From Lentzea kentuckyensis (lineage in GTDB: Bacteria > Actinomycetota > Actinomycetes > Mycobacteriales > Pseudonocardiaceae), in NCBI RefSeq assembly GCF_002150765.1, contig NZ_MUYM01000035.1, positions 1 through 64,000 on the forward strand: a stretch of DNA of 64,000 nt, in the 5' to 3' direction. Every line of letters starts with the position of its first letter. The stretch's first letter is position 1. Positions 8,681 through 18,114 of the stretch are shown in pieces. The notes below the pieces were generated by a model. That model was not told where the DNA came from and searched no databases. It was given only the letters and a program-made list of their open reading frames with translations. The position numbers and the translations under genes are program-made.

Positions 8681-10345
8681 GTGGCTGGTGGATCTGACAG
8701 CACGGGCTTAGACCGCAGAGGATTTCTCGGCTTGGTCGGTGCGGGCGTGCTCGCGACGACGTTCGGCGGCGCGGTGACCGCGTGCGGCACACCGTCCGCC
8801 CCGCAGACCGGCACCGCGCTCGGGGGCTCTGAGCTCGCGGGCGTGCTGCCCGCCCACATCCCGGTGGACTTCGTGAAACCGGACCTCGCCGGGGTGAACG
8901 GATCGCCGGCCGCGTACCTGAAGTACCCGGCCCAGCTGGTCGAGGCGATCAAGGACAAGCCCGGCACCGGTGGGCAGCTCACCGCGATGACGCCGTCGTT
9001 CTGGCCCGTGCCACCAGGTCTGGGGCAGAACGCCTACTACGACGCGGTCAACGCGAAGCTCGGCGCTACGATCAAGTTCGAACAGGTCAGCGGTAACGAC
9101 TACCAGCAGAAGCTCAGCGCCATGATGGCCGCCAAGCAGGTGCCGGAGATCGTCGTCATGCCCTCGTTCACCGTCCCCGCCCGCTTCACCGAGGGCGTCG
9201 GCAGCGTGTTCGCCGACCTCACCGACCTCCTCAAGGGCGACGAGGTGCGCAAGTACCCGATGCTCGCGAACATCGCCACCGACAGCTGGCTGGGCTGCGC
9301 CTTCAACAAGCGGCTCTACGGCGTGCCGTACCCCGGCTCGCCCTTCCCGGAGACCATCTTCTACCGCAAGGACATCTTCGAGCAGCTCGGCGTCGCACCG
9401 CCGAAGTCGGCCGCCGAGTTCGAGCAGCTGTGCAAGAAGATCACCGATCCGGCGGCGAAGCGGTGGGCTCTCGGGGACATCTTCCGCGCCATGATTCGGA
9501 TGTTCGGCGGCAAGGGCGACTGGAGCCGTGACTCGTCCGGCAAACTGGTCAACCAGCTGGAGACGGAAGCCTACGTCGAGGCGGTGAAGTTCACCCGATC
9601 GCTGTGCGCCGCCGGCTACGCCCACCCCGACTACGTGGCGGGCGCCCTCTCCGGCACCAGCAAGCACAAGGAGCTCTTCGCGAGCGGCCAGATGCTGATC
9701 GTCCAGGACGGCGTCGGCGCGTGGAAGGAAGCGCTGGCCGCGCAACGCCCGTCGAACCCGAAGTTCGACATGGCGGCCATGCCGTTGTTCAACCACGACG
9801 GCGGCAAGCCGACGTACCCGATCTCCACGCCCACCAGCATGATCACGATGTTCCGCAAGGACCTGTCGAAGGACCGGATCGAGGAACTGCTGCGCATCAT
9901 GAACTTCGCGGCGAGCCCGATCGGCACGCAGGAGTACCACCTGATCAACTACGGCACCGAGGGCACGCACAGCACGCGTGACGCCAAGGGCGAGCCGCAG
10001 CTCAACGACCTGGGGCGCAAGGAGATCACGCTGACCTACGGGTTCTTCGCCGGGCCACCGCCCATCGTCACGAACCCCGCGTACCCGGACTTCGTGAAGG
10101 CCTCGCACGCCTGGTACGCCGACACGTACGCGCACCAGATCAAGCCGCTGGAGTTCGGTCTCAAGGTCGACGAGCCGGCCGAGTTCTCGAAGATGGGCCA
10201 GGAGTTCCAGGACAAGACCTTCGACATCATCTTCGGCCGCACTCCGGTCGAGGACGTGACGAAGCTGGCCGACGAGTGGCGGCGCAAGGGTGGCGACAAG
10301 CTGCGCGAGTTCCACCTGAAGGTCCTCGCCGATGCCGGCCGCTGA
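8681..10345 (+). CDS. Oligosaccharide-binding lipoprotein, LplA-type ABC importer
   Basis: Extracellular solute-binding protein of 554 residues, long for the class and typical of LplA-like (DUF3502-related) CUT1 systems. The signal has a twin arginine (LDRRGFLGLVGAG) and a lipobox with Cys35 (VTACG), so it is likely exported by Tat and lipid-anchored. GTG 8681 is chosen because GAAGGAG lies seven bases upstream; an earlier GTG at 8660 would overlap that site. Followed, with a 14-base overlap, by two permease genes and then GH42 and GH95. It probably captures a di- or oligosaccharide from pectic or xyloglucan side chains. Confidence 0.9.
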   Translation: MAGGSDSTGLDRRGFLGLVGAGVLATTFGGAVTACGTPSAPQTGTALGGSELAGVLPAHIPVDFVKPDLAGVNGSPAAYLKYPAQLVEAIKDKPGTGGQLTAMTPSFWPVPPGLGQNAYYDAVNAKLGATIKFEQVSGNDYQQKLSAMMAAKQVPEIVVMPSFTVPARFTEGVGSVFADLTDLLKGDEVRKYPMLANIATDSWLGCAFNKRLYGVPYPGSPFPETIFYRKDIFEQLGVAPPKSAAEFEQLCKKITDPAAKRWALGDIFRAMIRMFGGKGDWSRDSSGKLVNQLETEAYVEAVKFTRSLCAAGYAHPDYVAGALSGTSKHKELFASGQMLIVQDGVGAWKEALAAQRPSNPKFDMAAMPLFNHDGGKPTYPISTPTSMITMFRKDLSKDRIEELLRIMNFAASPIGTQEYHLINYGTEGTHSTRDAKGEPQLNDLGRKEITLTYGFFAGPPPIVTNPAYPDFVKASHAWYADTYAHQIKPLEFGLKVDEPAEFSKMGQEFQDKTFDIIFGRTPVEDVTKLADEWRRKGGDKLREFHLKVLADAGR

Positions 10346-11306
10346 CCTGCTCACCCGTCTGTCGGCAGCGGTGGAGACGCCGGTCGCGCCCCGTCGGGAG
10401 AAGGCGTGGCGGCGCCGGCTCAGGCGCGACTGGCCTCTGCTCGCGATGGTGGCGCCCGCGATCTTGCTGTACCTGGTGTTCCACTACGTCCCGTTGCTGG
10501 GCAACGTGATCGCGTTCCAGAACTACTCGCCGTACACCGGGATCCTGGCGAGCCCGTTCATCGGCCTGTACAACTTCGAGCGGATCTTCACCGACCCCGG
10601 GTTCTGGCAGGCGGCGCTCAACACCGTCACGATCACGTTGTTCCAGCTGGTGTTCTACTTCCCGATCCCGATCCTGCTGGCGCTGCTGCTCAACAGCCTG
10701 CTCAGCGCACGGCTGCGGATGTTCATCCAGAGCGTGGTGTACCTGCCGCACTTCTTCTCGTGGGTGCTGGTGATCACGCTGTTCCAGCAGATGTTCGGCG
10801 GCACCGGGGCGATCAACACCTTCCTGCGCGACCACGGCGCGCAGACGGTCGACATCATGAACAACCCGGACCTGTTCCTCGGCCTGGTCACGTTGGAGTC
10901 GGTGTGGAAGGACGCGGGCTGGGGCACGATCATCTTCCTCGCCGCGTTGTCCACTGTGGACACCAGTCTGTACGAGGCCGCCGCGGTCGACGGGGCGGGG
11001 AAGTGGCGCCGGCTCTGGCACGTCACGTTGCCCGCGCTGGTGCCGGTGATCGTGCTGTTGCTCATCCTGCGGCTCGGTGACGCGCTGTCGGTCGGCTTCG
11101 AGCAGTTCCTGCTGCAACGCGACGCGGTGGGCGCGAACACGGCCGAGGTGCTCGACACCTACGTGTACTTCACCGGCGTGGTGAACAACGACTGGTCCTA
11201 TGCGGCCGCCGCCGGGCTGGTGAAGGGCGTCGTCGGATTGCTGCTCGTGCTGGGGGCCAACCGGCTCGCGCACGTGTTCGGCCAGCAGGGGGTGTACCAG
11301 AAATGA
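10332..11306 (+). CDS. ABC importer permease, LplB-type
   Basis: Inner-membrane permease of 324 residues with about six hydrophobic segments; the first is LLAMVAPAILLYLVFHYV after a basic N-terminus. The EAA loop that contacts the ATPase reads YEAAAVDGAGKWRRLWHVTL (about 216-235). The ATG lies inside the end of the binding-protein gene and its own stop overlaps the next gene (ATGA), giving tight coupling. No ATPase gene is nearby; a shared MsiK-type ATPase encoded elsewhere, as in other actinomycetes, is expected. Confidence 0.92.
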   Translation: MPAADLLTRLSAAVETPVAPRREKAWRRRLRRDWPLLAMVAPAILLYLVFHYVPLLGNVIAFQNYSPYTGILASPFIGLYNFERIFTDPGFWQAALNTVTITLFQLVFYFPIPILLALLLNSLLSARLRMFIQSVVYLPHFFSWVLVITLFQQMFGGTGAINTFLRDHGAQTVDIMNNPDLFLGLVTLESVWKDAGWGTIIFLAALSTVDTSLYEAAAVDGAGKWRRLWHVTLPALVPVIVLLLILRLGDALSVGFEQFLLQRDAVGANTAEVLDTYVYFTGVVNNDWSYAAAAGLVKGVVGLLLVLGANRLAHVFGQQGVYQK

Positions 11307-12214
11307 CCGTTGTGGCCGTGCGGCGCCGTCCGTTGTGGGACGAGGAGCCGACGTTGTTCGGGCGCGCAGCCAAGGGTGTGGTCGTCGCGGTCGTGGTGCT
11401 GGCCGTGCTCTTCCCGTTGTACGTGGTGGTGCTGACGAGCATCTCGCCGCAGGCCGCCATCACGAAGGCGGGCGGGCTGGTGATGGTCCCGGACGGGTTC
11501 AGCCTCGCCGCCTACGCCGAACTGCTCTCCGGCGGCGTGGTGAGCAGGGCGGTGCTGGTCAGCACCGGGCTCGCGGTGTTCGGCACGCTCTTCAGCACGG
11601 TGCTGACGTTGCTCGCCGCCTACGGGTTGTCGCGGCCGGGCTCGTTCGCGCACCGGCCGCTGCTGTTCGTGGTGCTGCTGACGTTCCTGTTCGGGCCGGG
11701 CATGATCCCGACCTACCTGCTGGTGAGCTCACTCGGCCTGCTCGACACCTATGCGGCACTGGTACTGCCCGGCGCGGTGGCCGCCTTCAACCTCGTGGTG
11801 CTGCGGTCGTTCTTCATGAACATCCCGCAGGACCTGGTGGACAGCGCCCGCATCGACGGGGCCTCGGAGTTCGGCATCCTGACCCGGATCGTGCTGCCGT
11901 TGTCCAAGGCCGTCACCGCGGTGATCGCGCTGTTCTACGCGGTCGGTTACTGGAACGCGTTCTTCAACGCCTTCCTCTACCTCAACACGCCGGAGAAGTG
12001 GCCGATCCAGCTGGTGCTGAGGCAGTACGTCCTGCAGGGCCAGCCGATTCCCGGCACCAGCGGGCAGTCGGTGATCGAGGGCGTCGCGCCGCTGCCGACC
12101 CTGGCGGTGAAGATGGCGGTGGTCGTCATCGCCGTCGTGCCGGTGCTGTTCGTGTACCCGTTCGTGCAGAAGCACTTCACCAAGGGCGTCATCCTCGGCG
12201 CCATCAAGGGATGA
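11303..12214 (+). CDS. ABC importer permease, YtcP-type
   Basis: Second permease of the importer, 303 residues with about six transmembrane segments (first VVVAVVVLAVLFPLYVVVL). The EAA-loop equivalent is VDSARIDGASEFGILTRI. The C-terminal LPTLAVKMAVVVIAVVPVLFVYPFVQKHF is characteristic of the CarB/YtcP branch partnered with LplB. Its ATG overlaps the LplB stop by four bases, and GH42 starts three bases after its own stop. Confidence 0.92.
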   Translation: MTVVAVRRRPLWDEEPTLFGRAAKGVVVAVVVLAVLFPLYVVVLTSISPQAAITKAGGLVMVPDGFSLAAYAELLSGGVVSRAVLVSTGLAVFGTLFSTVLTLLAAYGLSRPGSFAHRPLLFVVLLTFLFGPGMIPTYLLVSSLGLLDTYAALVLPGAVAAFNLVVLRSFFMNIPQDLVDSARIDGASEFGILTRIVLPLSKAVTAVIALFYAVGYWNAFFNAFLYLNTPEKWPIQLVLRQYVLQGQPIPGTSGQSVIEGVAPLPTLAVKMAVVVIAVVPVLFVYPFVQKHFTKGVILGAIKG

Positions 12215-12217
12215 CAC

Positions 12218-14176
12218 ATGCCTGAGCTGTCCGACGTCACCCGCGGCCGTCTCGTGTACGGAGGCGACTACAACCCGGAGCAGTGGCCGGAGGCGGTGTG
12301 GCTCGAGGACGTCGCGCTCATGCGGGAGGCCGGGGTCAACCTGGTGACCGTGGGCGTGTTCTCCTGGGGCAGGCTGGAACCGGCACCCGGCGTGTTCGAC
12401 TTCGACTGGCTCGACCGGGTGCTGGACCTGTTGCACGAGAACGAGATCGGCGTGAGCCTGGCGACCCCGACGGCGTCACCGCCGCCGTGGATGAGCCTGC
12501 GCCACCCGGACACGCTGATGGTGACGGCCGACGGGGTGCGGATGTCGCACGGTTCCCGCAACCACTACTGCCCTTCGTCCCCGGTCTACCGCCACTACGC
12601 CCGCGCCATCGTCACGGCGCTGGCCCGCCGCTACGGCGAGCATCCGGCGCTGAAACTGTGGCACGTCAACAACGAGTACTGCGAGGTCTGCTACTGCGAC
12701 GGGACCGCGCAGCACTTCCGCCGCTGGCTGTGCGAGAAGTACGAGACGCTCGGCGCGCTGAACGAGGCGTGGGCGACCGCGTTCTGGAGCCAGCACTACG
12801 GCGAGTGGGCGGAGATCCTGCCGCCGCGCGCGGCACCGTACCTGCGCAACCCCACCCAGGTGCTGGACTTCAAGCGGTTCAGCTCCGAAACGCTGCTGCA
12901 GTGCCTGCGCACCGAGCGCGAGGTTCTGCGCGCGGCCACGCCCAGGGTCCCGATCACGTCGAACTTCATGGGCCTGTTCGCCCCGCTCGACTACTGGCAG
13001 GCGGCGGCCGAGCAGGACTTCGTGTCGCACGACTGGTATCCCGACCTGACCGATCCGGTCGCGCACATCGAGACCGCGATGAGCTACGACCTGATGCGCG
13101 GCCTGGCCGGACGCAAGTCCTGGTTCCTGATGGAGCAGTCCGCAAGCGGCTCGCACGGCGTCCGCCGCCCACCCGGTCACCTCCGAACCCAGTCGCTGCA
13201 AGCGATTGCGCGCGGCTCCGACGCCGTGTGCTTCTTCCAGTGGCGAGCCTCCCGCGCGGGCGCCGAGAAGTTCCACTCCGGCATGGTGCCCCACCGCGGC
13301 CCGCACAGCCGCGTGTTCCGCGAGGTGACCGCACTCGGCCGCGACCTGGCCGAACTGCCGGACGTCGTCGGTGCGCCGGTACCGGCTCAGGTCGCGATCC
13401 TGATGGACTGGGACAACTGGTGGGCCGTCAGCGGCGCGCACCTGCCGGCCTCGATCGACCTGCTGGCCCGGCTGCGCGACTTCTACGAACCGCTGTGGCG
13501 CCTGGGCATCGTCGCCGACTTCGTGCGGCCGTCCGACGACCTGGCCCAGTACCCGGTCGTGCTCGCACCGAACCTCTACCTGCTCACCGCCTGCGACGCC
13601 GACCGCATCACGTCCTACGTGGACGAGGGCGGCACGTTCGTGATGGGCTTCTTCTCCGGCGTGGTCGACGAGCACGACCACGTCCGGGTGGGCGGTTATC
13701 CGGCGCTGCTGGCGGACGTGATGGGGCTGCGGATCGACGAGTTCCTGCCCCAGCAAGGTTCGCTGACGTGCACTTCGGGGCTGCTCGGCGAGTTCACCGC
13801 CGACTTCTGGGCCGACGACCTGAGCGCCACCACGGCCGAGGCCGTCGCCGAGGTGGCCTCGGGCGAGCTCGCCGGGACACCGGTGGTGCTGCGCAACGGT
13901 TTCGGCGACGGCACCGCCTGGTACGTGGCGACCCGGCCGGAACCTGCGGCGATGCGGGCGCTGCTCGCGCACATCGCCGCGGGTGCCGGGGTGACGGTGT
14001 CGCCGCAGCCGGACGGGGTGGAGGTGGTGCGGCGGGGCGAGTTGTTGTTCGTGATCAACCATCGGCCAGAGCCCGCCAAGGTCGTGGTGGAGGGGGAGCG
14101 GCGGGATCTGCTCAGCGGGGAGCGGGTCAGCGGCGTGACCGAACTGGCTCGGTACGGCGTGCGGGTGCTGAGGTGA
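12218..14176 (+). CDS. Beta-galactosidase, GH42, cytosolic
   Basis: 652 residues, normal for GH42 enzymes, which release galactose from short beta-galactosides such as pectic galactan oligomers. It begins with the family start LVYGGDYNPEQWP. The acid/base is Glu153 in HVNNEYCEVCYCDG, where the nearby cysteines match the GH42 zinc cluster, and the nucleophile is Glu306 in LMEQSASG. Trimerisation and C-terminal beta domains follow. No signal peptide is present, so the substrate must be imported, fitting its place directly after the permeases. Its TGA overlaps a GTG that opens a short remnant reading frame leading to GH95. Confidence 0.94.
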   Translation: MPELSDVTRGRLVYGGDYNPEQWPEAVWLEDVALMREAGVNLVTVGVFSWGRLEPAPGVFDFDWLDRVLDLLHENEIGVSLATPTASPPPWMSLRHPDTLMVTADGVRMSHGSRNHYCPSSPVYRHYARAIVTALARRYGEHPALKLWHVNNEYCEVCYCDGTAQHFRRWLCEKYETLGALNEAWATAFWSQHYGEWAEILPPRAAPYLRNPTQVLDFKRFSSETLLQCLRTEREVLRAATPRVPITSNFMGLFAPLDYWQAAAEQDFVSHDWYPDLTDPVAHIETAMSYDLMRGLAGRKSWFLMEQSASGSHGVRRPPGHLRTQSLQAIARGSDAVCFFQWRASRAGAEKFHSGMVPHRGPHSRVFREVTALGRDLAELPDVVGAPVPAQVAILMDWDNWWAVSGAHLPASIDLLARLRDFYEPLWRLGIVADFVRPSDDLAQYPVVLAPNLYLLTACDADRITSYVDEGGTFVMGFFSGVVDEHDHVRVGGYPALLADVMGLRIDEFLPQQGSLTCTSGLLGEFTADFWADDLSATTAEAVAEVASGELAGTPVVLRNGFGDGTAWYVATRPEPAAMRALLAHIAAGAGVTVSPQPDGVEVVRRGELLFVINHRPEPAKVVVEGERRDLLSGERVSGVTELARYGVRVLR

Positions 14177-14223
14177 CGCGGTTGTGGTCGATGGCGCCTG
14201 GCGGAGCGTGGAGGATGGCGTGA
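14173..14223 (+). pseudogene. Mini-ORF 1: copy of the GH95 gene start (16 codons)
   Basis: GTG overlaps the GH42 stop (GTGA). The encoded VTRLWSMAPGGAWRMA closely resembles the GH95 N-terminus VTRLWFTAPAGAWEEA, and the DNA aligns base for base with the GH95 start at 14303 with few changes. It ends at a TGA that overlaps the GTG of the next mini-ORF. Best read as a decayed tandem-duplication remnant that may now act as a coupling leader. Confidence 0.7.
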
Positions 14224-14306
14224 TGTGGCGGTGGGTCATGGCGGTGGCTGGGGCGCGGGAAGCGGCGTCTGAGATGGCCGGTTGTGGTGTGTGGAGGCTG
14301 AAGTGA
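14220..14306 (+). pseudogene. Mini-ORF 2: more diverged copy of the GH95 gene start (28 codons)
   Basis: Opens with a GTG overlapping the mini-ORF 1 stop and closes with a TGA overlapping the real GH95 GTG (14303). Its DNA (TGATGTGGCGGTGGGTCATG...) aligns with the GH95 start without gaps for about 50 bases. The peptide keeps the A-AGA-E-A spacing (MAVAGAREAA against TAPAGAWEEA). The ribosome site for GH95 (GGAGG, 14293-14297) lies inside it. Confidence 0.65.
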
Positions 14307-16456
14307 CGCGGCTGTGGTTCACGGCGCCGGCCGGGGCGTGGGAAGAGGCGCTGCCGCTCGGCACCGGACGCCTCGGCGCGATGTGCTTCGGCGGCGTCGA
14401 CACCGAACTGGTGCAGCTCAACGACGATCGGCTGTGGACAGGGTCGCCGATGCCGCCGCCGTCCGGCGATCCCGAGCTGGTCGCGCAGGCCCGCGCGCAC
14501 GCCCTGGCCGGCTCACCCCGCGCGGCAGAGGACCTGCTGTGGCAGGTGCAGGGCCCGGACACGGCGAAGTACCAGCCGCTCGCCAACCTCATGCTCGTCG
14601 GCGGCCCGGCCCAGGCCGAGGACTACCGGCGCGAACTGGACCTGCGCACGGGCGTTTACTCGGTGTCGTACCGGACGGACGCGGCGGAGGTGCGGCGAGA
14701 GGCCGTCTGCCACGCCGGGTTGCACGTCCTCGCGTTGCGGGTGACGGGTGCTCAGGTCGGCCTGCTGCTGCGCGGGCAGTTGCCGGGCGAGCACTTCACC
14801 GAGAACGGTCAGTTCGTGGGCGTGCGCGGGCAGGTTCCGGACGGGATGGCGTGGGCGGCGGTCACCGTGGTGGACGGGGACACGGTTTACGTCGCCACCG
14901 AGACCGGCTACCGCGGGCCCGGCACCCAACCGGTGGACGACCCGGCCGAGTGCTCCCGCCGGGCGCGTGAGCGAATCGAACGGGCCAGGGCGCTGGGCTG
15001 GGCGACGTTCCGCGACCAGGCGGTCGAGGCGCACCAGGCGTTGTTCGACCGGGTGAGCCTCCAGCTGGGGCCGGCGCCGGACCTGCCGACCGACGAACGG
15101 CTCGCGCGGCCTGGTCCGGCGCTGGACGCGCTGTTGTTCCAGTACGGGCGCTATCTGCTGATCGCCAGTTCGCGGCCCGGCACGCTGCCCGCGAACCTGC
15201 AGGGCGTCTGGAACCCGCACGTCGATCCGCCGTGGCGCGGCAACTACACGCTCAACATCAACCTGCAGATGAACTACTGGCCGGCCGAGGTCACCGGGTT
15301 GCCCGAGTGCCACGAGCCGCTCCTGGAGTTCGTGTCGAAGCTGTCCGGGTTCGGCGCGGCCACGGCGAAGGCGCTGTACGGCGCGCCGGGCTGGGTGGCG
15401 CATCACAACACCGATCCGTGGTGCCTCACCACGCCGGTGAGCGGCGACCCGGCGTGGGCGAACTGGCCGATGGCCGCGGCGTGGCTGTCGCGGCACCTGT
15501 GGGAGCACTACGCGTTCACGGGTGACGCCGGCTGGTTGCGCGACCACGCGTGGCCGGTGCTGCGCGGCGCGGCCGAGTTCTGCCTGCACTGGCTGACCAC
15601 ACGCGACGGTGTGCTCACCACGGCGCCGTCGACGTCACCCGAGAACCACTACCTGGTGGACGGCACGCCGGTCGCGGTCGGAGTCGGGTCCACAATGGAC
15701 CTCGCTTTGATCGCGGACCTGTTCGCGAAAACCTCCGAAGCCGCGAACATCCTGAACATTCGCGACGACGTGGTGGACTGCGTCCGTGAGACCGAGTTGC
15801 CGCCGCCACCGATCGGATCGCACGGTCAGTTGCTGGAGTGGGCGGACGAGCTTCCCGAGGCCGAGCCCGACCACCGGCACCTGTCCCACCTGTTCGGGCT
15901 CTACCCCGGCGAACAGATCGACCCCGCGCTCACCCCGGAACTGGCAGAGGCAGCCGAACGCGCGCTCGTCGCCAGGGGAGACGCGGGCACGGGCTGGTCG
16001 CTGGCCTGGAAAGCCGCGCTGTGGGCCAGGCTCGGCGACGGCGACCGCGCCCACACCCTGCTCCAGATGTTGCTGACCGACGCCACCAAGGAAGGTCCAG
16101 GGGTCTATCGCAACCTGTTGTGCGCGCACCCGCCGTTCCAGATCGACGGCAACTTCGGCGCCACCGCGGCGATCGCGGAAATGCTGCTGCAGAGCCACAC
16201 CGGCGAAATCAGGCTGCTCCCCGCGCTACCGAAGGCATGGCCGACGGGTGTGATGCGAGGGCTGCGGGCACGAGGTGGCGTGGTGGTCGACCTGTGGTGG
16301 GACGAGGGCGAGTTGCGCGCGGTCGCGTTGCGGAGCCTCGGCGACGAGAAGACCGTCGCCGTGACCTACCGTGGGCACACCGCCGAAGTGACCGTGCGGC
16401 CGCTCGTCGAACTGATGCTCGACGAGCGGCTCAGGTCAGCTCGCAGGCCCACCTGA
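14303..16456 (+). CDS. Glycoside hydrolase family 95 (alpha-L-fucosidase / alpha-L-galactosidase type), cytosolic
   Basis: 717 residues, slightly shorter than typical GH95 because there is no signal peptide. The N-terminal beta-sandwich starts LWFTAPAGAWEEALPLGTGRLGAM. The catalytic (alpha/alpha)6 barrel shows NLQGVWNPHVDPPWRGNYTL, NINLQMNYWPAE and the His/Asp-rich HHNTDPWC, all family hallmarks, then PDHRHLSHLFGLYPG. GTG 14303 follows GGAGG by five bases; the homology begins at once. The enzyme inverts and removes terminal L-fucose or L-galactose from oligosaccharides such as xyloglucan or rhamnogalacturonan side chains. Last gene of the importer operon; it converges on the GH43 gene with only nine bases between stops. 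Confidence 0.92.
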   Translation: MTRLWFTAPAGAWEEALPLGTGRLGAMCFGGVDTELVQLNDDRLWTGSPMPPPSGDPELVAQARAHALAGSPRAAEDLLWQVQGPDTAKYQPLANLMLVGGPAQAEDYRRELDLRTGVYSVSYRTDAAEVRREAVCHAGLHVLALRVTGAQVGLLLRGQLPGEHFTENGQFVGVRGQVPDGMAWAAVTVVDGDTVYVATETGYRGPGTQPVDDPAECSRRARERIERARALGWATFRDQAVEAHQALFDRVSLQLGPAPDLPTDERLARPGPALDALLFQYGRYLLIASSRPGTLPANLQGVWNPHVDPPWRGNYTLNINLQMNYWPAEVTGLPECHEPLLEFVSKLSGFGAATAKALYGAPGWVAHHNTDPWCLTTPVSGDPAWANWPMAAAWLSRHLWEHYAFTGDAGWLRDHAWPVLRGAAEFCLHWLTTRDGVLTTAPSTSPENHYLVDGTPVAVGVGSTMDLALIADLFAKTSEAANILNIRDDVVDCVRETELPPPPIGSHGQLLEWADELPEAEPDHRHLSHLFGLYPGEQIDPALTPELAEAAERALVARGDAGTGWSLAWKAALWARLGDGDRAHTLLQMLLTDATKEGPGVYRNLLCAHPPFQIDGNFGATAAIAEMLLQSHTGEIRLLPALPKAWPTGVMRGLRARGGVVVDLWWDEGELRAVALRSLGDEKTVAVTYRGHTAEVTVRPLVELMLDERLRSARRPT

Positions 16457-16465
16457 CGGCTTCCC

Positions 16466-17905
16466 TCACTCCAGCACGAACGTCGCGTCCGCCCGGCCCT
16501 GCGCGTCGCTCACCGCCTGCAGGTTGAGCAACCCGTTGCTGTGCCGGACGTAGAGGCCGGGGAAGTTCACCGACTCGAACGACACCGCCGAGCTCGCCGC
16601 GAGTCCTGGGCGCTGCGAGAAGCTGGCGTCGTTGCGGAACAGGGTGCTGTTGTCGGTGCGCTCGACCCACAGTTCGTTGTTGCGGTGGCGCAGGTAGTAA
16701 CCGGGGAAGTTGGTCGACTCCAGGGAGACCGTGCCGGTGCCGGTCAGCCCGGCCACCAGCTTGAACTGCGAGTCGGCCAACGGGGACACGCCCGCCTCCA
16801 GCTTCGCCCGGTACTCCCAGTGCCGCACGAAGCGGTCGGCGAGGTTGTAGGACTTGAGCCGGACCGGCGTGGGGCCGTCGGGCACCGGGATGCCGAAGTC
16901 CGGTGTGCCGTCGGACTTGTAGTAGACCTTCTGCACGCGCGTGCGGCGGTTCGGGTCGTTGAGCGGATCGCCGCTGATGTCGCGGTAGTTGCGGTCGTGG
17001 TAGACCATGACGTCGCTGAGGCCGTCCTCGGACACCGTGAACGAGTTGTGGCCGGGCCCGTACTGGCCGGTCGCGTCGTTGGTGGTGAACACGGGGTTGG
17101 GGCTCTTGGTCCACGACGCCGCGTCGAGCAGGTTCGCCGACGCCGACGCGGTCAACATCCCGAGGCAGTAGTTCGCGTCGGTCGCGCTCGCGGAGTACGT
17201 CAGGAAGATCTTTCCGTTGCGCTGCAGGACGGTCGGGCCCTCGGCCACCTTGAACCCGCGGGTCTCCCAGGCCAGCGTGGGGACCGTCAGCCGGGTCACC
17301 GTGCCGGTGATCGTCCACGGGTTCGCGCCCATGCGGGCGAGGTACACGTTGGAGTTCGTCGAGATGCCCGGTTCCTGTTGCGCCCAGGTCAGGTACCGCA
17401 CGCCGTTAGCCACGAACGTGGACGCGTCCAGCGAGAAGGTGTCCCACGGGGTCGTGATGCGGCCGCGTTCGGTCCACGTCCCGGTCAGCGGGTTGGCACT
17501 GGAGCTTTCCAGCACCCACATCCGGATGCGCCAGACGTCGTCACTGCGTCCCGCGGCGAAGTAGACGTACCACTTGCCGTTGATGAAGTGGATCTCCGGC
17601 GCCCAGATGTGGGCGGCCATGTCACCACTCGAGTGCTTGCGCCAGATCACGGTCTCCGGCGCCGTCGCCAGGCCCTGGATCGTGGTCGCGCGGCGCAGGA
17701 CGATCCGGTCGTACTCCGGCACGGTCGCGGTGAAGTAGTAGAAGCCGTCGGTGTGCTTGAAGATGTGCGGGTCGGCCCGCTTCTCGGCGATCGGGTTGGT
17801 GTACCGCACGGCGGGTGAGGCGTTCGCGGGCGATACCGGCAGGCCGGCGACACAGGTGACGGCCGCCAGTACCAGCACGACCACGCGGCGGAGGGCTGTC
17901 TTCAT
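16466..17905 (-). CDS. Secreted GH43 alpha-L-arabinofuranosidase with CBM42 (AbfB) domain
   Basis: 479 residues. Signal peptide 1-29 (MKTALRRVVVLVLAAVTCVA... PANA), GH43 five-bladed propeller (about 34-335) and an arabinose-binding AbfB/CBM42 beta-trefoil (about 345-479, with repeats such as ESTNFPGYYLRHRNNELWV and ESVNFPGLYVRH). The general base is Asp45 in RADPHIF, the pKa modulator lies in LDASTF and the acid in VAEGPTV. It should trim arabinofuranose from arabinan or arabinoxylan outside the cell. RBS AAGGACGG precedes the ATG. The operator TTGTTATCGCTAACAA sits just upstream, in a divergent promoter region shared with the PNGase F-like gene. Confidence 0.92.
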   Translation of the reverse strand: MKTALRRVVVLVLAAVTCVAGLPVSPANASPAVRYTNPIAEKRADPHIFKHTDGFYYFTATVPEYDRIVLRRATTIQGLATAPETVIWRKHSSGDMAAHIWAPEIHFINGKWYVYFAAGRSDDVWRIRMWVLESSSANPLTGTWTERGRITTPWDTFSLDASTFVANGVRYLTWAQQEPGISTNSNVYLARMGANPWTITGTVTRLTVPTLAWETRGFKVAEGPTVLQRNGKIFLTYSASATDANYCLGMLTASASANLLDAASWTKSPNPVFTTNDATGQYGPGHNSFTVSEDGLSDVMVYHDRNYRDISGDPLNDPNRRTRVQKVYYKSDGTPDFGIPVPDGPTPVRLKSYNLADRFVRHWEYRAKLEAGVSPLADSQFKLVAGLTGTGTVSLESTNFPGYYLRHRNNELWVERTDNSTLFRNDASFSQRPGLAASSAVSFESVNFPGLYVRHSNGLLNLQAVSDAQGRADATFVLE

Positions 17906-17914
17906 TGACCGTCC

Positions 17915-17930
17915 TTGTTATCGCTAACAA
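17915..17930 (-). promoter_or_regulatory. LacI-type operator TTGTTATCGCTAACAA
   Basis: Six-base perfect arms around TCGC, ten bases before the ATG of the GH43-CBM42 gene. Related to TGTTAGCGCTCACA (22662) and GTGAGCGTTCAC (18005, 26860). Binding this close to the start would block transcription. Confidence 0.65.
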
Positions 17931-18004
17931 CGCGTACGTCGGCGCACCGTAACCCAACGTTTTCTTTCCTGACAAGGTTTGTCGAACATCGCATCGAACG
18001 CGGA

Positions 18005-18016
18005 GTGAGCGTTCAC
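18005..18016 (+). promoter_or_regulatory. LacI-type operator GTGAGCGTTCAC
   Basis: Palindrome with central GCGT, about 100 bases before the PNGase F-like gene. The identical core occurs at 26861-26872 before the EEP-jacalin gene. Confidence 0.65.
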
Positions 18017-18114
18017 ATCTGTGGATCACTGCCGACGAACGGGGGCTGGCCCGGACCGGAAAACGCTCGGCAGCATCGGTCTGGACCCTTCCCTGCCAAC
18101 TCCCCGAGGTCCGC

